Origin: Sphaerimonospora cavernae
GTDB lineage: Bacteria; Actinomycetota; Actinomycetes; Streptosporangiales; Streptosporangiaceae
Length of the DNA: 64,000 bases
NCBI RefSeq assembly: GCF_042435035.1
Contig: NZ_JBHMQT010000043.1
Span: forward strand, 1-64,000
Direction of reading: 5' to 3'
Position numbers and translations under genes: made by a program. This document shows, piece by piece, positions 16,351 to 24,420 of the stretch; position 1 is the stretch's first letter, and each line of letters starts with the position of its first letter. The notes below the pieces were generated by a model. That model was not told where the DNA came from and made no database searches. It worked only from the letters and a program-made list of their open reading frames with translations.

Positions 16351-17931
16351 TCAGGCGGAGCCGGAGATCTCCACTTCGTGGACGCGGGGGTCGTCCTTGT
16401 CCGCCGTGTAGTCGTCCGGACGGGTCGCGTCCGGTCCGTCGGCCGCCCTGAGCGCGCGGGCGAGGAACGTCCCGAGCACGGCGACGACCAGGTTGACGAT
16501 CAGCGCGAGGAACCCGGCGTAGATCGTCATCTTGGTGTCCAGGCCGAGCTGGGACAGCGGGAATCCCGACCCGGCGAAGTGGGCGTGGGTGGGGCTGGAG
16601 ATGTTGTAGAGCATCAGCATGCCCGCGCCCATTCCGCCGACCCACCCGGCGATCAGGCCGGCCCGGTGGAACCAGCGGGTGAACAGCCCGAGCGCGACCG
16701 ACGGGAGTGTCTGCAGGATGATCACACCGCCGATGAGCTGCAGGTCGATGGAGAACTGCGGATCGATGAGCAGGATGCACAGCACGGCGCCGACCTTCAC
16801 GACCAGGGATGTGATCTTGCTGACCCTGGCCTCCTGGGCGTCGGTCGCGTCCCGCCTCAGATACTCGCGGTAGATGTTGCGGGTGAACAGGTTGGCCGCG
16901 GCGATCGACATGATCGCGGCGGGCACCAGCGCGCCGATCCCGATCGCGGCGAAGGCCACCCCGGCGAACCAGTCGGGGAACATCTTGTCGAACAGCAGCG
17001 GCACGACCGTGTTGGAGTCCTTGCCGATCGGGGTGACCCCGGCCGCGATCGCCATGTAGCCGAGCAGCGCGATCAGGCCCAGCAGGAAGGTGTAGGCCGG
17101 CAGCGCCGACATGTTGCGTTTGATCACGTTGCGGTCCCGCGACGCCAGCACGCCGGTGACGCTGTGCGGGTAGAGGAACAGCGCCATCGCCGAGCCGAGC
17201 GCGAGCGTGATGTACTGCAGTTGGTTGCCGGCGTTCAGCAGGACTCCGTCGCCGGGCGCGGGCGTGGCCTCGAACTTGGCCTGGGCCGCAGCGAAGATCG
17301 AGCTCCAGCCGCCGAGCTTCGCCGGGATGTAGATGACCGCCGCGAGGATCACGATGTAGATCAGTGAGTCTTTGACGAAGGCGATCAGGGCCGGCGCGCG
17401 CAGGCCCGACTGGTAGGTGTAGGCCGCGAGGATCGCGAAGGCGATGATCAGCGGCAGGTCGCCGGACACGCCCATCGTCTTGAGCACCGCCTCGATGCCG
17501 ACGAGTTGCAGTGCGATGTACGGCATGGTCGCGATGATGCCGGTGATCGCGACCAGCAGCGCCAGCGTCGGCGAGCCGAACCTGGCCCGCACGAAGTCGG
17601 CCGGCGTGACCAGCCCGTGCACGTGCGAGACCGACCACAGCCGGATCAGCACGAGCATCACCAGGGGATAGACGACCACCGTGTACGGCACGGCGAAGAA
17701 GCCCATGGCGCCGGCGCCGAACAGCAGGGCCGGGACGGCCACGAACGTGTAGGCGGTGTAGAGGTCGCCGCCCACCAGGAACCAGGTGATCCACGAGCCG
17801 AAGCTGCGCCCGCCGAGACCCCACTCGTGCAGGCTGGCGAGGTCGTCGGCGCGCCGCCAGCGGGCCGCGACGAAGCCCATGCCGCTGACGAGCAGGAACA
17901 GGATCGTGAAGATGACGATCTCGGTGGTCAT
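16351..17931 (-). CDS. sodium:solute symporter, MctP-like monocarboxylate permease
   Basis: 526 residues with about 13-14 membrane helices in the SSS/LeuT-fold pattern. Typical motifs are WGLGGRSFGSWITWFLVGGDLYTAYTF near the N-terminus and ALGSAMALFLYPHSVTGVLAS in the middle (given here in parts). The C-terminal ~40 residues are hydrophilic and cytosolic. Pairing with a small DUF3311 protein upstream is the usual context of MctP-type permeases, which take up lactate, pyruvate or other short monocarboxylates. The substrate is inferred from this context. The start ATG overlaps the DUF3311 stop by four bases, so the two are translationally coupled. Confidence 0.85.
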   Translation of the reverse strand: MTTEIVIFTILFLLVSGMGFVAARWRRADDLASLHEWGLGGRSFGSWITWFLVGGDLYTAYTFVAVPALLFGAGAMGFFAVPYTVVVYPLVMLVLIRLWSVSHVHGLVTPADFVRARFGSPTLALLVAITGIIATMPYIALQLVGIEAVLKTMGVSGDLPLIIAFAILAAYTYQSGLRAPALIAFVKDSLIYIVILAAVIYIPAKLGGWSSIFAAAQAKFEATPAPGDGVLLNAGNQLQYITLALGSAMALFLYPHSVTGVLASRDRNVIKRNMSALPAYTFLLGLIALLGYMAIAAGVTPIGKDSNTVVPLLFDKMFPDWFAGVAFAAIGIGALVPAAIMSIAAANLFTRNIYREYLRRDATDAQEARVSKITSLVVKVGAVLCILLIDPQFSIDLQLIGGVIILQTLPSVALGLFTRWFHRAGLIAGWVGGMGAGMLMLYNISSPTHAHFAGSGFPLSQLGLDTKMTIYAGFLALIVNLVVAVLGTFLARALRAADGPDATRPDDYTADKDDPRVHEVEISGSA

Positions 17932-18131
17932 CGGCCCCTCCGCGTCATGCGGTAGACGACCGTGGTGGTCGTGACGCCGAGGACGATGAAGGCGAGTTGC
18001 AGCCAGTAGAACAGCGGGATGCCGAAGAGGCGGGGTTCGACGGCGTTGAACAGGGGTGTGATCAGCGGGATCACGATGGGGATCGGAAGCAGCCAGTACC
18101 AGTTGCTGCGGTCGGTGCGGGGCGTGGTCAA
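17928..18131 (-). CDS. DUF3311 small membrane protein
   Basis: 67 residues if started at TTG 18131, which has GGAGAG six bases upstream; GTG codons at 18167 and 18155 are in frame but lack ribosome sites. It has two membrane helices: WYWLLPIPIVIPLITPLFN and FYWLQLAFIVLGVTTTTVVY, with the DUF3311 signature EPRLFGIPLFYW between them. Such proteins precede sodium:solute symporters and are probably subunits or stabilisers. It overlaps the symporter gene by four bases. Confidence 0.82.
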   Translation of the reverse strand: MTTPRTDRSNWYWLLPIPIVIPLITPLFNAVEPRLFGIPLFYWLQLAFIVLGVTTTTVVYRMTRRGR

Positions 18132-18258
18132 CGACTCTCCAAACCGATCAGACACCTTGTGTGTCACCCGGTTGAGTGACGTGGATCACAGTAAATACGC
18201 GTAGATCACAGCGTCGTCACCGATCGCCGAACGGTCCGGACGGCGCGCCGAACGACGG

Positions 18259-19977
18259 CTATCGCGCCGCGATGTGGGGGAGCACGACGGCCGAGGGGTG
18301 CTCGGGGTCGTGCAGGACCTCATGGTCCGACGGCACCATCGGGCTGCCCGCGGTCAGCGCCGCCCCGGTGCCCGGATTGCGGGCGATCCGGGGATAGGCC
18401 CCGCTCGCCACGTGCAGCCGGATCCGGTGGCCCCGGCGGAAGCGGTGCCCCATCGGCCACAGTTCGACCTCCACCCGGCGCACGCCGTCGGCGCCGACCG
18501 GCAGGGCCGGGGTGAGCCGGCGGACGCCCTCGCAGACGTTCATCGACGCGCCGCCGGGGTGGACGTCGCACACCCGCACGACCACGTCGGCGTGGTCGTT
18601 GGTCGACCGCAGGAACAGGTCGGCGGTGACCGGCCCGATCATCTCGATGTCCTCGGCCAGCGCGTCGGAGGTGTAGACGAGCACGTCCCGCCGGGCCTCC
18701 AGCCGCCTGTTGTCCCGCGGGGAGGAGTCGCCGATCAGCACCGGGCCGCCGAGGACCGGGGTGGGATGCGCGGGATCGTAGCGGTACCGGTCCGGCTCGG
18801 AGGGGGCCGGGTTGCCGGTGGACAGCGCGAAGTCCGGCTGCAGGTGCCAGCGCACCGGCCGCGTCCCCGGCGGCGGCCAGTCGGGGTGGTCGCGCCACTC
18901 GTCGGCGCCGGTCACGAACAGCCGTACGGGCGAGGCACGCAGCCCGGACGGGTCGTCGAGCAGGTGCGCACGGAACCAGGCCAGCGCGTCGTTGTTGGCG
19001 GCCCGCCCGTGCCGTACGTCGGTGTGATGCCACGGCCCGATCGTCAGGTACGGCTGCCGCCCGGCGGCGCGCATCGCGGCGTAGTCCTTCAGCTGCCACG
19101 GCAGGAACACGTCGTACCAGCCGCCGGTCATCGTGACCTCGGCCGTCACCCTGTCGACCGTGCCGGAGAAGTCCCTCTTCTGCCAGTACGACGAGGCCGG
19201 GTCGGCGTGATTGGCGAGCAGTTCGCGGAAGAAGGGCAGTGGGCGGCCCGCCGCCAGCAGGTCGAGCTCGGTGATCGGCCGGCCCCAATTCCCCGTTGAC
19301 CCCGGCGGCACCGGCGCTCCGTTGGGTCCGGCCGTTTCCGGCAGTGCGGACAGTGCGGAAAGTAAGGCCCGGCGTGCCTTGCGGGGGACGAACAGCGGGG
19401 CCATCCCGGGCAGCCGCCCGTCCAGGTGGGCGGTGAGCGTGGTCCAGATCAGCGACGACTCCAGGGCGAACGCGCCGCCGACATAGGCCGCGTCGCGGAA
19501 GCAGGAGGCGGTGACCTGCGTCGCCATCGCCTTCAGGTCCGGCGTCTCGGCCGCGATGGCCCACTGGGTGTAGCCGAGGTAGGAGGGCCCGTGCATGGCG
19601 AGGCTTCCGCCGTACCATGACTGCCGGCGCAGCCACTCGACCGTGGCCAGGCCGTCGGCGTGCTCGTCGGCGAGCGGGTCGAGCAGACCGCCGGAGCCGA
19701 ATCCGCCGCGGCAGCTCTGCAGGACGACCTGGAAGCCGTGCCGCGCGAACGCCCAGCCGTACATCCAGCCGAAGGGGCCGCCCCGGCCGTAGGGCGTGCG
19801 GATCAGGATGGTGGGCGGGCGGGTGGCGCCGAGCGGGATGTAGTGGTCGGCCAGGAGGATCACGCCGTCCGGCATGGGCACGGGGAGGTCGCGCCTGACC
19901 CGCACCCGGTGGGCGGGGCGGCGTCCCGGCCGCTGGACTGTCCAGGAAATCGGCAACCGGACCGGCAGATCGACCAT
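18259..19977 (-). CDS. CocE/NonD family hydrolase (X-Pro dipeptidyl-peptidase S15 type)
   Basis: 572 residues. The N-terminal alpha/beta-hydrolase domain has MPDGVILLADHYIP, the oxyanion-region RTPYGRGG, and the nucleophile motif GPSYLGYTQW (Ser in GxSYxG). Acid and His follow near GGWYDVFL and GPWHHTD. A helical cap is inserted, and a C-terminal jelly-roll domain (EDIEMIGPVTADLFLRSTNDHADVVVRV in parts) completes the S15/CocE layout. Family members cleave esters or peptides, including cocaine esterase; the natural substrate is not known. GAAGGAG sits five bases upstream of ATG. No signal peptide, so cytosolic. Confidence 0.87.
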   Translation of the reverse strand: MVDLPVRLPISWTVQRPGRRPAHRVRVRRDLPVPMPDGVILLADHYIPLGATRPPTILIRTPYGRGGPFGWMYGWAFARHGFQVVLQSCRGGFGSGGLLDPLADEHADGLATVEWLRRQSWYGGSLAMHGPSYLGYTQWAIAAETPDLKAMATQVTASCFRDAAYVGGAFALESSLIWTTLTAHLDGRLPGMAPLFVPRKARRALLSALSALPETAGPNGAPVPPGSTGNWGRPITELDLLAAGRPLPFFRELLANHADPASSYWQKRDFSGTVDRVTAEVTMTGGWYDVFLPWQLKDYAAMRAAGRQPYLTIGPWHHTDVRHGRAANNDALAWFRAHLLDDPSGLRASPVRLFVTGADEWRDHPDWPPPGTRPVRWHLQPDFALSTGNPAPSEPDRYRYDPAHPTPVLGGPVLIGDSSPRDNRRLEARRDVLVYTSDALAEDIEMIGPVTADLFLRSTNDHADVVVRVCDVHPGGASMNVCEGVRRLTPALPVGADGVRRVEVELWPMGHRFRRGHRIRLHVASGAYPRIARNPGTGAALTAGSPMVPSDHEVLHDPEHPSAVVLPHIAAR

Positions 19978-20001
19978 GCGGACTCCTTCGCGCTCCTCCT
20001 T

Positions 20002-20015
20002 TTACCTACTGGTAA
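20002..20015. promoter_or_regulatory. palindrome TTACCTACTGGTAA, possible operator
   Basis: TTACC-TACT-GGTAA is a perfect 5-bp inverted repeat with a four-base spacer. It lies 25 bases upstream of the CocE-family start codon on the minus strand. Form resembles operators of TetR- or GntR-type repressors. There is no regulator gene beside it, so the binding protein is unknown. Confidence 0.35.
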
Positions 20016-20093
20016 CAGAATATCTATCCGTACGGCCATTCGGCCAGCGTGTCCCGTTGCATGGTCGCGGTGACCGCCGCTAACCTTCATTCC

Positions 20094-20132
20094 ATGCGAG
20101 TTCCCGCGACCCTTCAGTGGTGGCGCCGCTAA
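20094..20132 (+). CDS. trpL: trp operon leader peptide
   Basis: A 12-residue ORF, MRVPATLQWWRR then TAA, with two adjacent Trp codons (TGG TGG at 20118-20123) directly before a hairpin. It lies 118 bases upstream of the anthranilate synthase gene, which is the expected arrangement of a transcription-attenuation leader. Actinobacterial trpE genes are known to use such leaders. When charged Trp-tRNA is scarce, ribosomes stall on the two codons and allow the antiterminator to form. It is too short for gene finders. Confidence 0.82.
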   Translation: MRVPATLQWWRR

Positions 20133-20199
20133 CAGGCGGCGTGGGTTTCGCATTCGCAAGCGTGAACGGACCGGCCGCCCGAGAGGCGGCCTTCTGTGT
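20120..20199 (+). promoter_or_regulatory. trp attenuator
   Basis: Three competing pairings can be read. The pause hairpin joins GCCGC at the end of the leader ORF with GCGGC just after it (about 20125-20141). The antiterminator joins GGCGGC (20135-20140) with GCCGCC (20174-20179). The terminator is GGCCGCC / GGCGGCC (20173-20191) followed by TTCTGTGTT. The antiterminator and terminator share one arm, so they are mutually exclusive. This is the classic ribosome-stalling design, here set by tryptophan. Confidence 0.8.
20173..20199 (+). terminator. intrinsic terminator of the trp attenuator
   Basis: Perfect 7-bp stem GGCCGCC / GGCGGCC with a five-base loop, followed by a T-rich TTCTGTGTT. It sits between the leader peptide and trpE. 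Confidence 0.75.
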
Positions 20200-20249
20200 T
20201 GTCCGCCCTGGGGCATTCGACGGGCTTCGGCCAAAAGGGGTATGGACAA

Positions 20250-22379
20250 GTGGAGATCAGCCGATATACCACCGCAGGCGGCGTCACCGTGGAACGCGGC
20301 GTGCGCGACGTGTCGGAGGCGGCGCTCGAGGAGATCGTGACGGCGCTCGGCGAGCACCGCGGCGGCGCCTTCTCCTCCGGCATGGACTACCCCGGCCGCT
20401 ACAGCCGATGGGCCTTCGGGTACGTCGATCCCTGCCTGGAGTTCGTCGTCAGAGGGCGGCGGATCTCCGCCCGGGCGCTGAACGACCGCGGCCTGGTCGT
20501 CCTCCCCGTGGTCGCGTCCTGTCTGCTCGCCGCGGGCAAGCCGGTCACCGAGCTCGGCGACGGGTTCGTCGAGGTGTACGTACCGGAGTCCGAGGACCTG
20601 CTGCCGGAGGAGCAGCGCACCCGCCGGCCGACCGTCTTCACCGCGATCCGTGAGGTGATCGCGGCCTTCCGCGGCGACGACCCGCACCTCGGCCTGTACG
20701 GCGCGTTCGGCTACGACCTGGCATTCCAGTTCGAGCCGATCCGCTACCGGCTGACCCGGCCGGACGACCAGCGCGACCTGGTCCTCCACCTGCCCGACCG
20801 GCTCGTCGTGATCGACCGGGTACGCGAGACCAGCGTGGAGCACCTCTACGAGTTCACCGTCGACGGGTCCTCCACCCACGGCCTGCCGCGCACCGGCGAG
20901 GCGATCCCGCTCGTCACGCCGGACCGGATCCCGGACGACCCGCACCGGGGCGGGTACGCGGAGGTCGTCGCGCAGGCCAAGGAGAAGTTCACCCGGGGAG
21001 ACCTGTTCGAGGTCGTCCCCGGCCAGGTCTTCCACGGGGCCTGCACCGACCCCGCCGCCTTCTACCGCGTGCTCCGCACGAGCAACCCCGCGCCGTACGA
21101 GTTCCTGCTCAACCTCGGCGGCGAGCACCTGGTCGGAGCGTCGCCCGAGATGTACGTGCGGGTGACCGGCGACCGGGTGGAGACCTGCCCGATCTCCGGC
21201 ACGATCGCCCGCGGGGCCGACCCGGTCGAGGACGCCGAGGCGATCCGGACGCTCCTGTCCAGCGTCAAGGAGGAGTCCGAGCTCACCATGTGCACCGACG
21301 TGGACCGCAACGACAAGTCGCGCGTCTGCGTCCCCGGCAGCGTCCGCGTCATCGGCCGTCGCCAGATCGAGATGTACTCCCGGCTGATCCACACCGTCGA
21401 CCACATCGAGGGCAGGCTGCGCCCCGAGTTCGACGCGCTGGACGCCTTCCTCACCCACATGTGGGCCGTCACCGTCACCGGCGCCCCGAAGACCTGGGCG
21501 ATGCAGTTCATCGAGGACCACGAGGAGACGACCCGGCGCTGGTACGGCGGGGCCATCGGCTTCATCGGCTTCGACGGCTCGATGAACACCGGCCTGACGC
21601 TGCGTACCGCCCAGATCCGCGACGGCGTCGCCGCTGTACGGGCCGGGGCGACCCTGCTGTTCGACTCCGACCCCGAGGCCGAGGAGCGGGAGACAGAGCT
21701 CAAGGCCAGCGCGCTGCTCGGCGCCCTCGCCGCGGCCGGCTGCCCGCAGGAGCAGGCGGGGCCCGCCCGGGCCGCCGACCTGCCCGGTGAGGGCCACACC
21801 GTGCTGCTGGTCGACCACGAGGACTCGTTCGTCAACACCCTCGCCGACTACTTCCGCCGGCAGGGCGCCTCCGTGGTGACGCTGCGGCACGGCTTCCCGC
21901 TGGAGATGATCGACGACATCGCGCCCACGCTGGTCGTGCTCTCGCCCGGCCCCGGCTGGCCGTCCGACTTCGGCTGCGCGGCTCTGCTCGACGCGGTGTA
22001 CACGAAGGGGCTGCCGGTGTTCGGCGTCTGCCTGGGACTGCAGGCCATGGTCGAGCAGGCGGGAGGCACACTCGAGCTGCTGCCGTACCCGGAGCACGGC
22101 AAGCGCGGCCGGGTCCGCCGCGAGGGGGACAGCGCGCTGCTCGACGGCCTGCCCGGCGAGTTCGTCGCCGCGCGGTACCACTCGCTGCACGCCAAGCGGC
22201 CGGGCGTGCCGGGCGGCTTCGCGGTCACCGCGTGCACTCCGGACGGGGCGGTGATGGCGATCGAGGACATCGACAACCGGCGCTTCGCCGTGCAGTTCCA
22301 CCCCGAGTCGATCCTCACCACCCAGGGCGGCTCCGGCGAAATGATCATCGCGAACATCCTGCGCCTCACCTCGGCGTAG
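20250..22379 (+). CDS. trpE: anthranilate synthase, fused TrpE-TrpG
   Basis: 709 residues. Residues ~1-500 are the chorismate-binding TrpE domain (GDLFEVVPGQVF, SPEMYVRVTGDRVETCPISGT in parts, CTDVDRNDKSRVC, VTGAPKTWAMQFIE). Residues ~515-705 are a class-I glutamine amidotransferase: LVVLSPGPGWPSDFG, nucleophile Cys in FGVCLGLQAM and the His-Glu pair in VQFHPESILT. Together they convert chorismate and glutamine (or ammonia) to anthranilate, the first step of tryptophan synthesis, in the cytosol. The GTG start at 20250 is preferred, with AAGGGG about ten bases upstream. Control is by the attenuator just before it. Fused forms occur in both primary and antibiotic metabolism; the Trp attenuator argues for primary metabolism. 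Confidence 0.93.
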   Translation: MEISRYTTAGGVTVERGVRDVSEAALEEIVTALGEHRGGAFSSGMDYPGRYSRWAFGYVDPCLEFVVRGRRISARALNDRGLVVLPVVASCLLAAGKPVTELGDGFVEVYVPESEDLLPEEQRTRRPTVFTAIREVIAAFRGDDPHLGLYGAFGYDLAFQFEPIRYRLTRPDDQRDLVLHLPDRLVVIDRVRETSVEHLYEFTVDGSSTHGLPRTGEAIPLVTPDRIPDDPHRGGYAEVVAQAKEKFTRGDLFEVVPGQVFHGACTDPAAFYRVLRTSNPAPYEFLLNLGGEHLVGASPEMYVRVTGDRVETCPISGTIARGADPVEDAEAIRTLLSSVKEESELTMCTDVDRNDKSRVCVPGSVRVIGRRQIEMYSRLIHTVDHIEGRLRPEFDALDAFLTHMWAVTVTGAPKTWAMQFIEDHEETTRRWYGGAIGFIGFDGSMNTGLTLRTAQIRDGVAAVRAGATLLFDSDPEAEERETELKASALLGALAAAGCPQEQAGPARAADLPGEGHTVLLVDHEDSFVNTLADYFRRQGASVVTLRHGFPLEMIDDIAPTLVVLSPGPGWPSDFGCAALLDAVYTKGLPVFGVCLGLQAMVEQAGGTLELLPYPEHGKRGRVRREGDSALLDGLPGEFVAARYHSLHAKRPGVPGGFAVTACTPDGAVMAIEDIDNRRFAVQFHPESILTTQGGSGEMIIANILRLTSA

Positions 22380-22511
22380 CTCCCGTCCGCAGCCGGCCTC
22401 CGTACAGCCACGCCACCCGTGCGGTCGTCCTCGTGGACGTCCGTACGGGTGAGCGGCGCCCGCGAACCGCCTCGGCGGGTGGCACGAGAGACCCGGATCG
22501 CGCTCGCGCCT

Positions 22512-23828
22512 TCAGGCCGTCGCAAGCAGCTGATTTTCGAGCTGATGCTTGATGACGATGGGCGACACCTGAAAGCGTGCGGCGATCTTCTCGAGATCGT
22601 CCGGGAGTGCCGCGTCAGGAGCGACGTCCAGCAGCTCGGCGATGCCGGCGGCAGGCGCGAGCAACTCGGTCGCGAAAGCGCGTTCCACTTTCTGCCGGAA
22701 GGTATAGGCGGCTGTGACCAGGAACAACGGCTCCGGCTCCCAGAGATAGCGGCAGAGCGCGCGGGCGAGAGTGAAACGCCTGGCCGTCGTGGGGAGACCG
22801 GGTTCCATCACCGCCACGGGACCGTACTCCTCGGCCGCGCCTCCCACCGCTCGCAGTCCACGGTCGGGGCCGCCCCGATCCAGGCAATGGATGTAGGGCG
22901 TAAGCGAGAATTTCGCGGTTTCCCGAAGTCCCAACGCGCGCCGCACGGCTCGCGCGTGGCTCCAACCTTTCTCCCATGCGCGATTATCGGCCGGTGACTG
23001 GAGAGGGCTGAGTTCCCGACGCAGCGCCACGGCGTCCGACCCGGGTCGCACGGCTTGCCGGATGTCGGAGCGTGCCAGACGGATCCATTCGAGCGCATCA
23101 CCCATCAGTGCCGGGTCGACGGCGTCGTAGAAATCTCCGAGCAGGTTTCCTCGCAACTCGTCGGCCGCCTGGACGATCAGTTGTTCGTACGGCTCTGCCT
23201 CCGAGTAGGGTTCCAGCCCGAGCCGAGCGGACGCGACACAGAATTCCACCTCATCCGGATCAGCCTCTTGTATGGCTGTCCACTCCTTCTCCAGGGCAGT
23301 GCCGGTGACTCCTTGCTCCGCGAGTCGAGTGAGTACTGCCGAGATGAGGCGGACGAGTTCCTGCTCCACAGCTGCCCCGTCCAGGAGCGCCTCTCCGTCC
23401 GAAAGGAATCGGATCGAGGTCCGTACGGGAAGCGGCAAACGATCCCGATACCAGATCAGCCGTTTGCTCTCACCCTCCGGGATGATCAGGAGATTCGGCC
23501 ACAGGAAGCCGTTGCCGCTGCCGCGAAGGGAGTGCCGTCGGAACTCGCGAGGGTGCAGATGCTCCAGACGGCTGAGATCGGAGGTGCGGGCCAGTCTGGC
23601 GTCCGACCGGAGGAACCACCAGTTGTACGCGATCCATTCGGCCAGCGGGTAGAGGGGGCAGTAAACCGATCTGCGCGAACTGCCCGACTCCTGGTCCTCG
23701 ACAAGGGTGACATGCTCGGAACCGATTCGGATGTCGAGACGGGCCCAGGTGGCCCGATGCTCGGGAGCTCGGACCGACGGCGCGTGCTCCCACTCCCACC
23801 GAATCCTCAGCTCGGGAACGGCCGTCAT
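22512..23828 (-). CDS. uncharacterised protein with degenerate ImmA/IrrE-like C-terminal domain
   Basis: 438 residues. The C-terminal ~140 residues follow the ImmA/IrrE layout: RRFTLARALCRYLW, then RQKVERAFATELLAP and IAARFQVSPIVIKHQLEN. Where the zinc motif HExxH should stand, the sequence is ARALCRY, so the metallopeptidase site is lost. The N-terminal ~300 residues are a separate module with strands (LRIRWEWEHAP, LDIRIGSEHVTLVED), an aromatic segment (YPLAEWIAYNWWFL) and helices; I do not recognise it. The gene overlaps the upstream 136-aa gene by four bases (ATGA). A toxin-antitoxin or phage-defence role is possible from this cassette form but is not shown by sequence. Confidence 0.6.
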   Translation of the reverse strand: MTAVPELRIRWEWEHAPSVRAPEHRATWARLDIRIGSEHVTLVEDQESGSSRRSVYCPLYPLAEWIAYNWWFLRSDARLARTSDLSRLEHLHPREFRRHSLRGSGNGFLWPNLLIIPEGESKRLIWYRDRLPLPVRTSIRFLSDGEALLDGAAVEQELVRLISAVLTRLAEQGVTGTALEKEWTAIQEADPDEVEFCVASARLGLEPYSEAEPYEQLIVQAADELRGNLLGDFYDAVDPALMGDALEWIRLARSDIRQAVRPGSDAVALRRELSPLQSPADNRAWEKGWSHARAVRRALGLRETAKFSLTPYIHCLDRGGPDRGLRAVGGAAEEYGPVAVMEPGLPTTARRFTLARALCRYLWEPEPLFLVTAAYTFRQKVERAFATELLAPAAGIAELLDVAPDAALPDDLEKIAARFQVSPIVIKHQLENQLLATA

Positions 23829-24235
23829 CGCTCATCTCCTTCGCCCATCTTGTTGAGGCTCTCAGGCCACTCACTTCGCTTGAGCGGGTATCCCTTGTAC
23901 TGGCCAAGCTCCTGATTGACCAGTCTGGCTTCGTAGATCACATCATCCAAGGTGTGCCACGCATAGCGCGGGAAGTCCCCTTCCCATGGCGCGCCGACGT
24001 TCCCGGCGGCGATCGCTTGCCGCAGGAAGCCAGTGATCTCGTTCGCGTCATTGAACTTGGGGTCGCACTTGCTCGCGTCCGCGCGGAGCCGGGGCCGTCC
24101 AGCGAACGACGGATATGACTTATGTTCTCCGCTGCCTACGTAAGAGGCGCGATCAGCGAGATCGGCCAGGGACACGCCAGGAGGTGGCTGGAGGAGGCTG
24201 CGTAGGAGTGGTCGCTTGCGTTTGGGAGCACGCAT
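23825..24235 (-). CDS. hypothetical protein, partner of the ImmA/IrrE-like gene
   Basis: 136 residues. It has a basic N-terminus (MRAPKRKRPLLRSLL), then a conserved-looking centre: DLADRASYVGSGEHKSYPSF, AGRPRLRADASKCDP, and later GAPWEGDFPRYAWH and LVNQELGQYKGYPL. The density of invariant-looking Gly, His, Trp and Tyr suggests a small folded domain with a functional site. No known name. It is translationally coupled to the next gene. Both lie between a biosynthetic gene and an ABC transporter, as an isolated two-gene cassette. Confidence 0.62.
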   Translation of the reverse strand: MRAPKRKRPLLRSLLQPPPGVSLADLADRASYVGSGEHKSYPSFAGRPRLRADASKCDPKFNDANEITGFLRQAIAAGNVGAPWEGDFPRYAWHTLDDVIYEARLVNQELGQYKGYPLKRSEWPESLNKMGEGDER

Positions 24236-24406
24236 GCGGCAAGTATGGCCTGGATCACCGACAGCGGCAGGCGGTTCGATTCACCCGCTGACCTGGGCCG
24301 ATGCGCAACATGTCGATAGCTGCGGACCGGCGTTCTGAGGGTCCTCCTCCAGGGGGAGTGTCCGAGATCCTCATAAAGGAGGAGAAAAGGACAGCTCTTG
24401 GGGCGA

Positions 24407-24412
24407 GATAAT
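24407..24412 (+). promoter_or_regulatory. -10 element of a probably leaderless ABC transporter operon
   Basis: GATAAT lies eight bases upstream of the ATG at 24421, and there is no ribosome site between. A transcript starting at or near the A of ATG would be leaderless, a common arrangement in actinobacteria. No good -35 is seen. Confidence 0.4.
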
Positions 24413-24420
24413 CAGGCCTG

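Noticed and set aside
16811..16826. GTGATCTTGCTGAC, resembling the repeat half-motif
   Set aside because: It lies inside the symporter coding sequence, lacks the CTCGCA second half and any partner at 53 bp; coding chance match.
14720..17824. Very long antisense ORF covering the acyltransferase and symporter
   Set aside because: Arg/Gly/Pro/His-rich translation typical of the antisense frame of high-GC genes; real genes on this stretch have clear families.
19860..22301. Long minus-strand ORF opposite trpE
   Set aside because: Antisense shadow; the plus strand has an unmistakable TrpE-TrpG and an attenuator.
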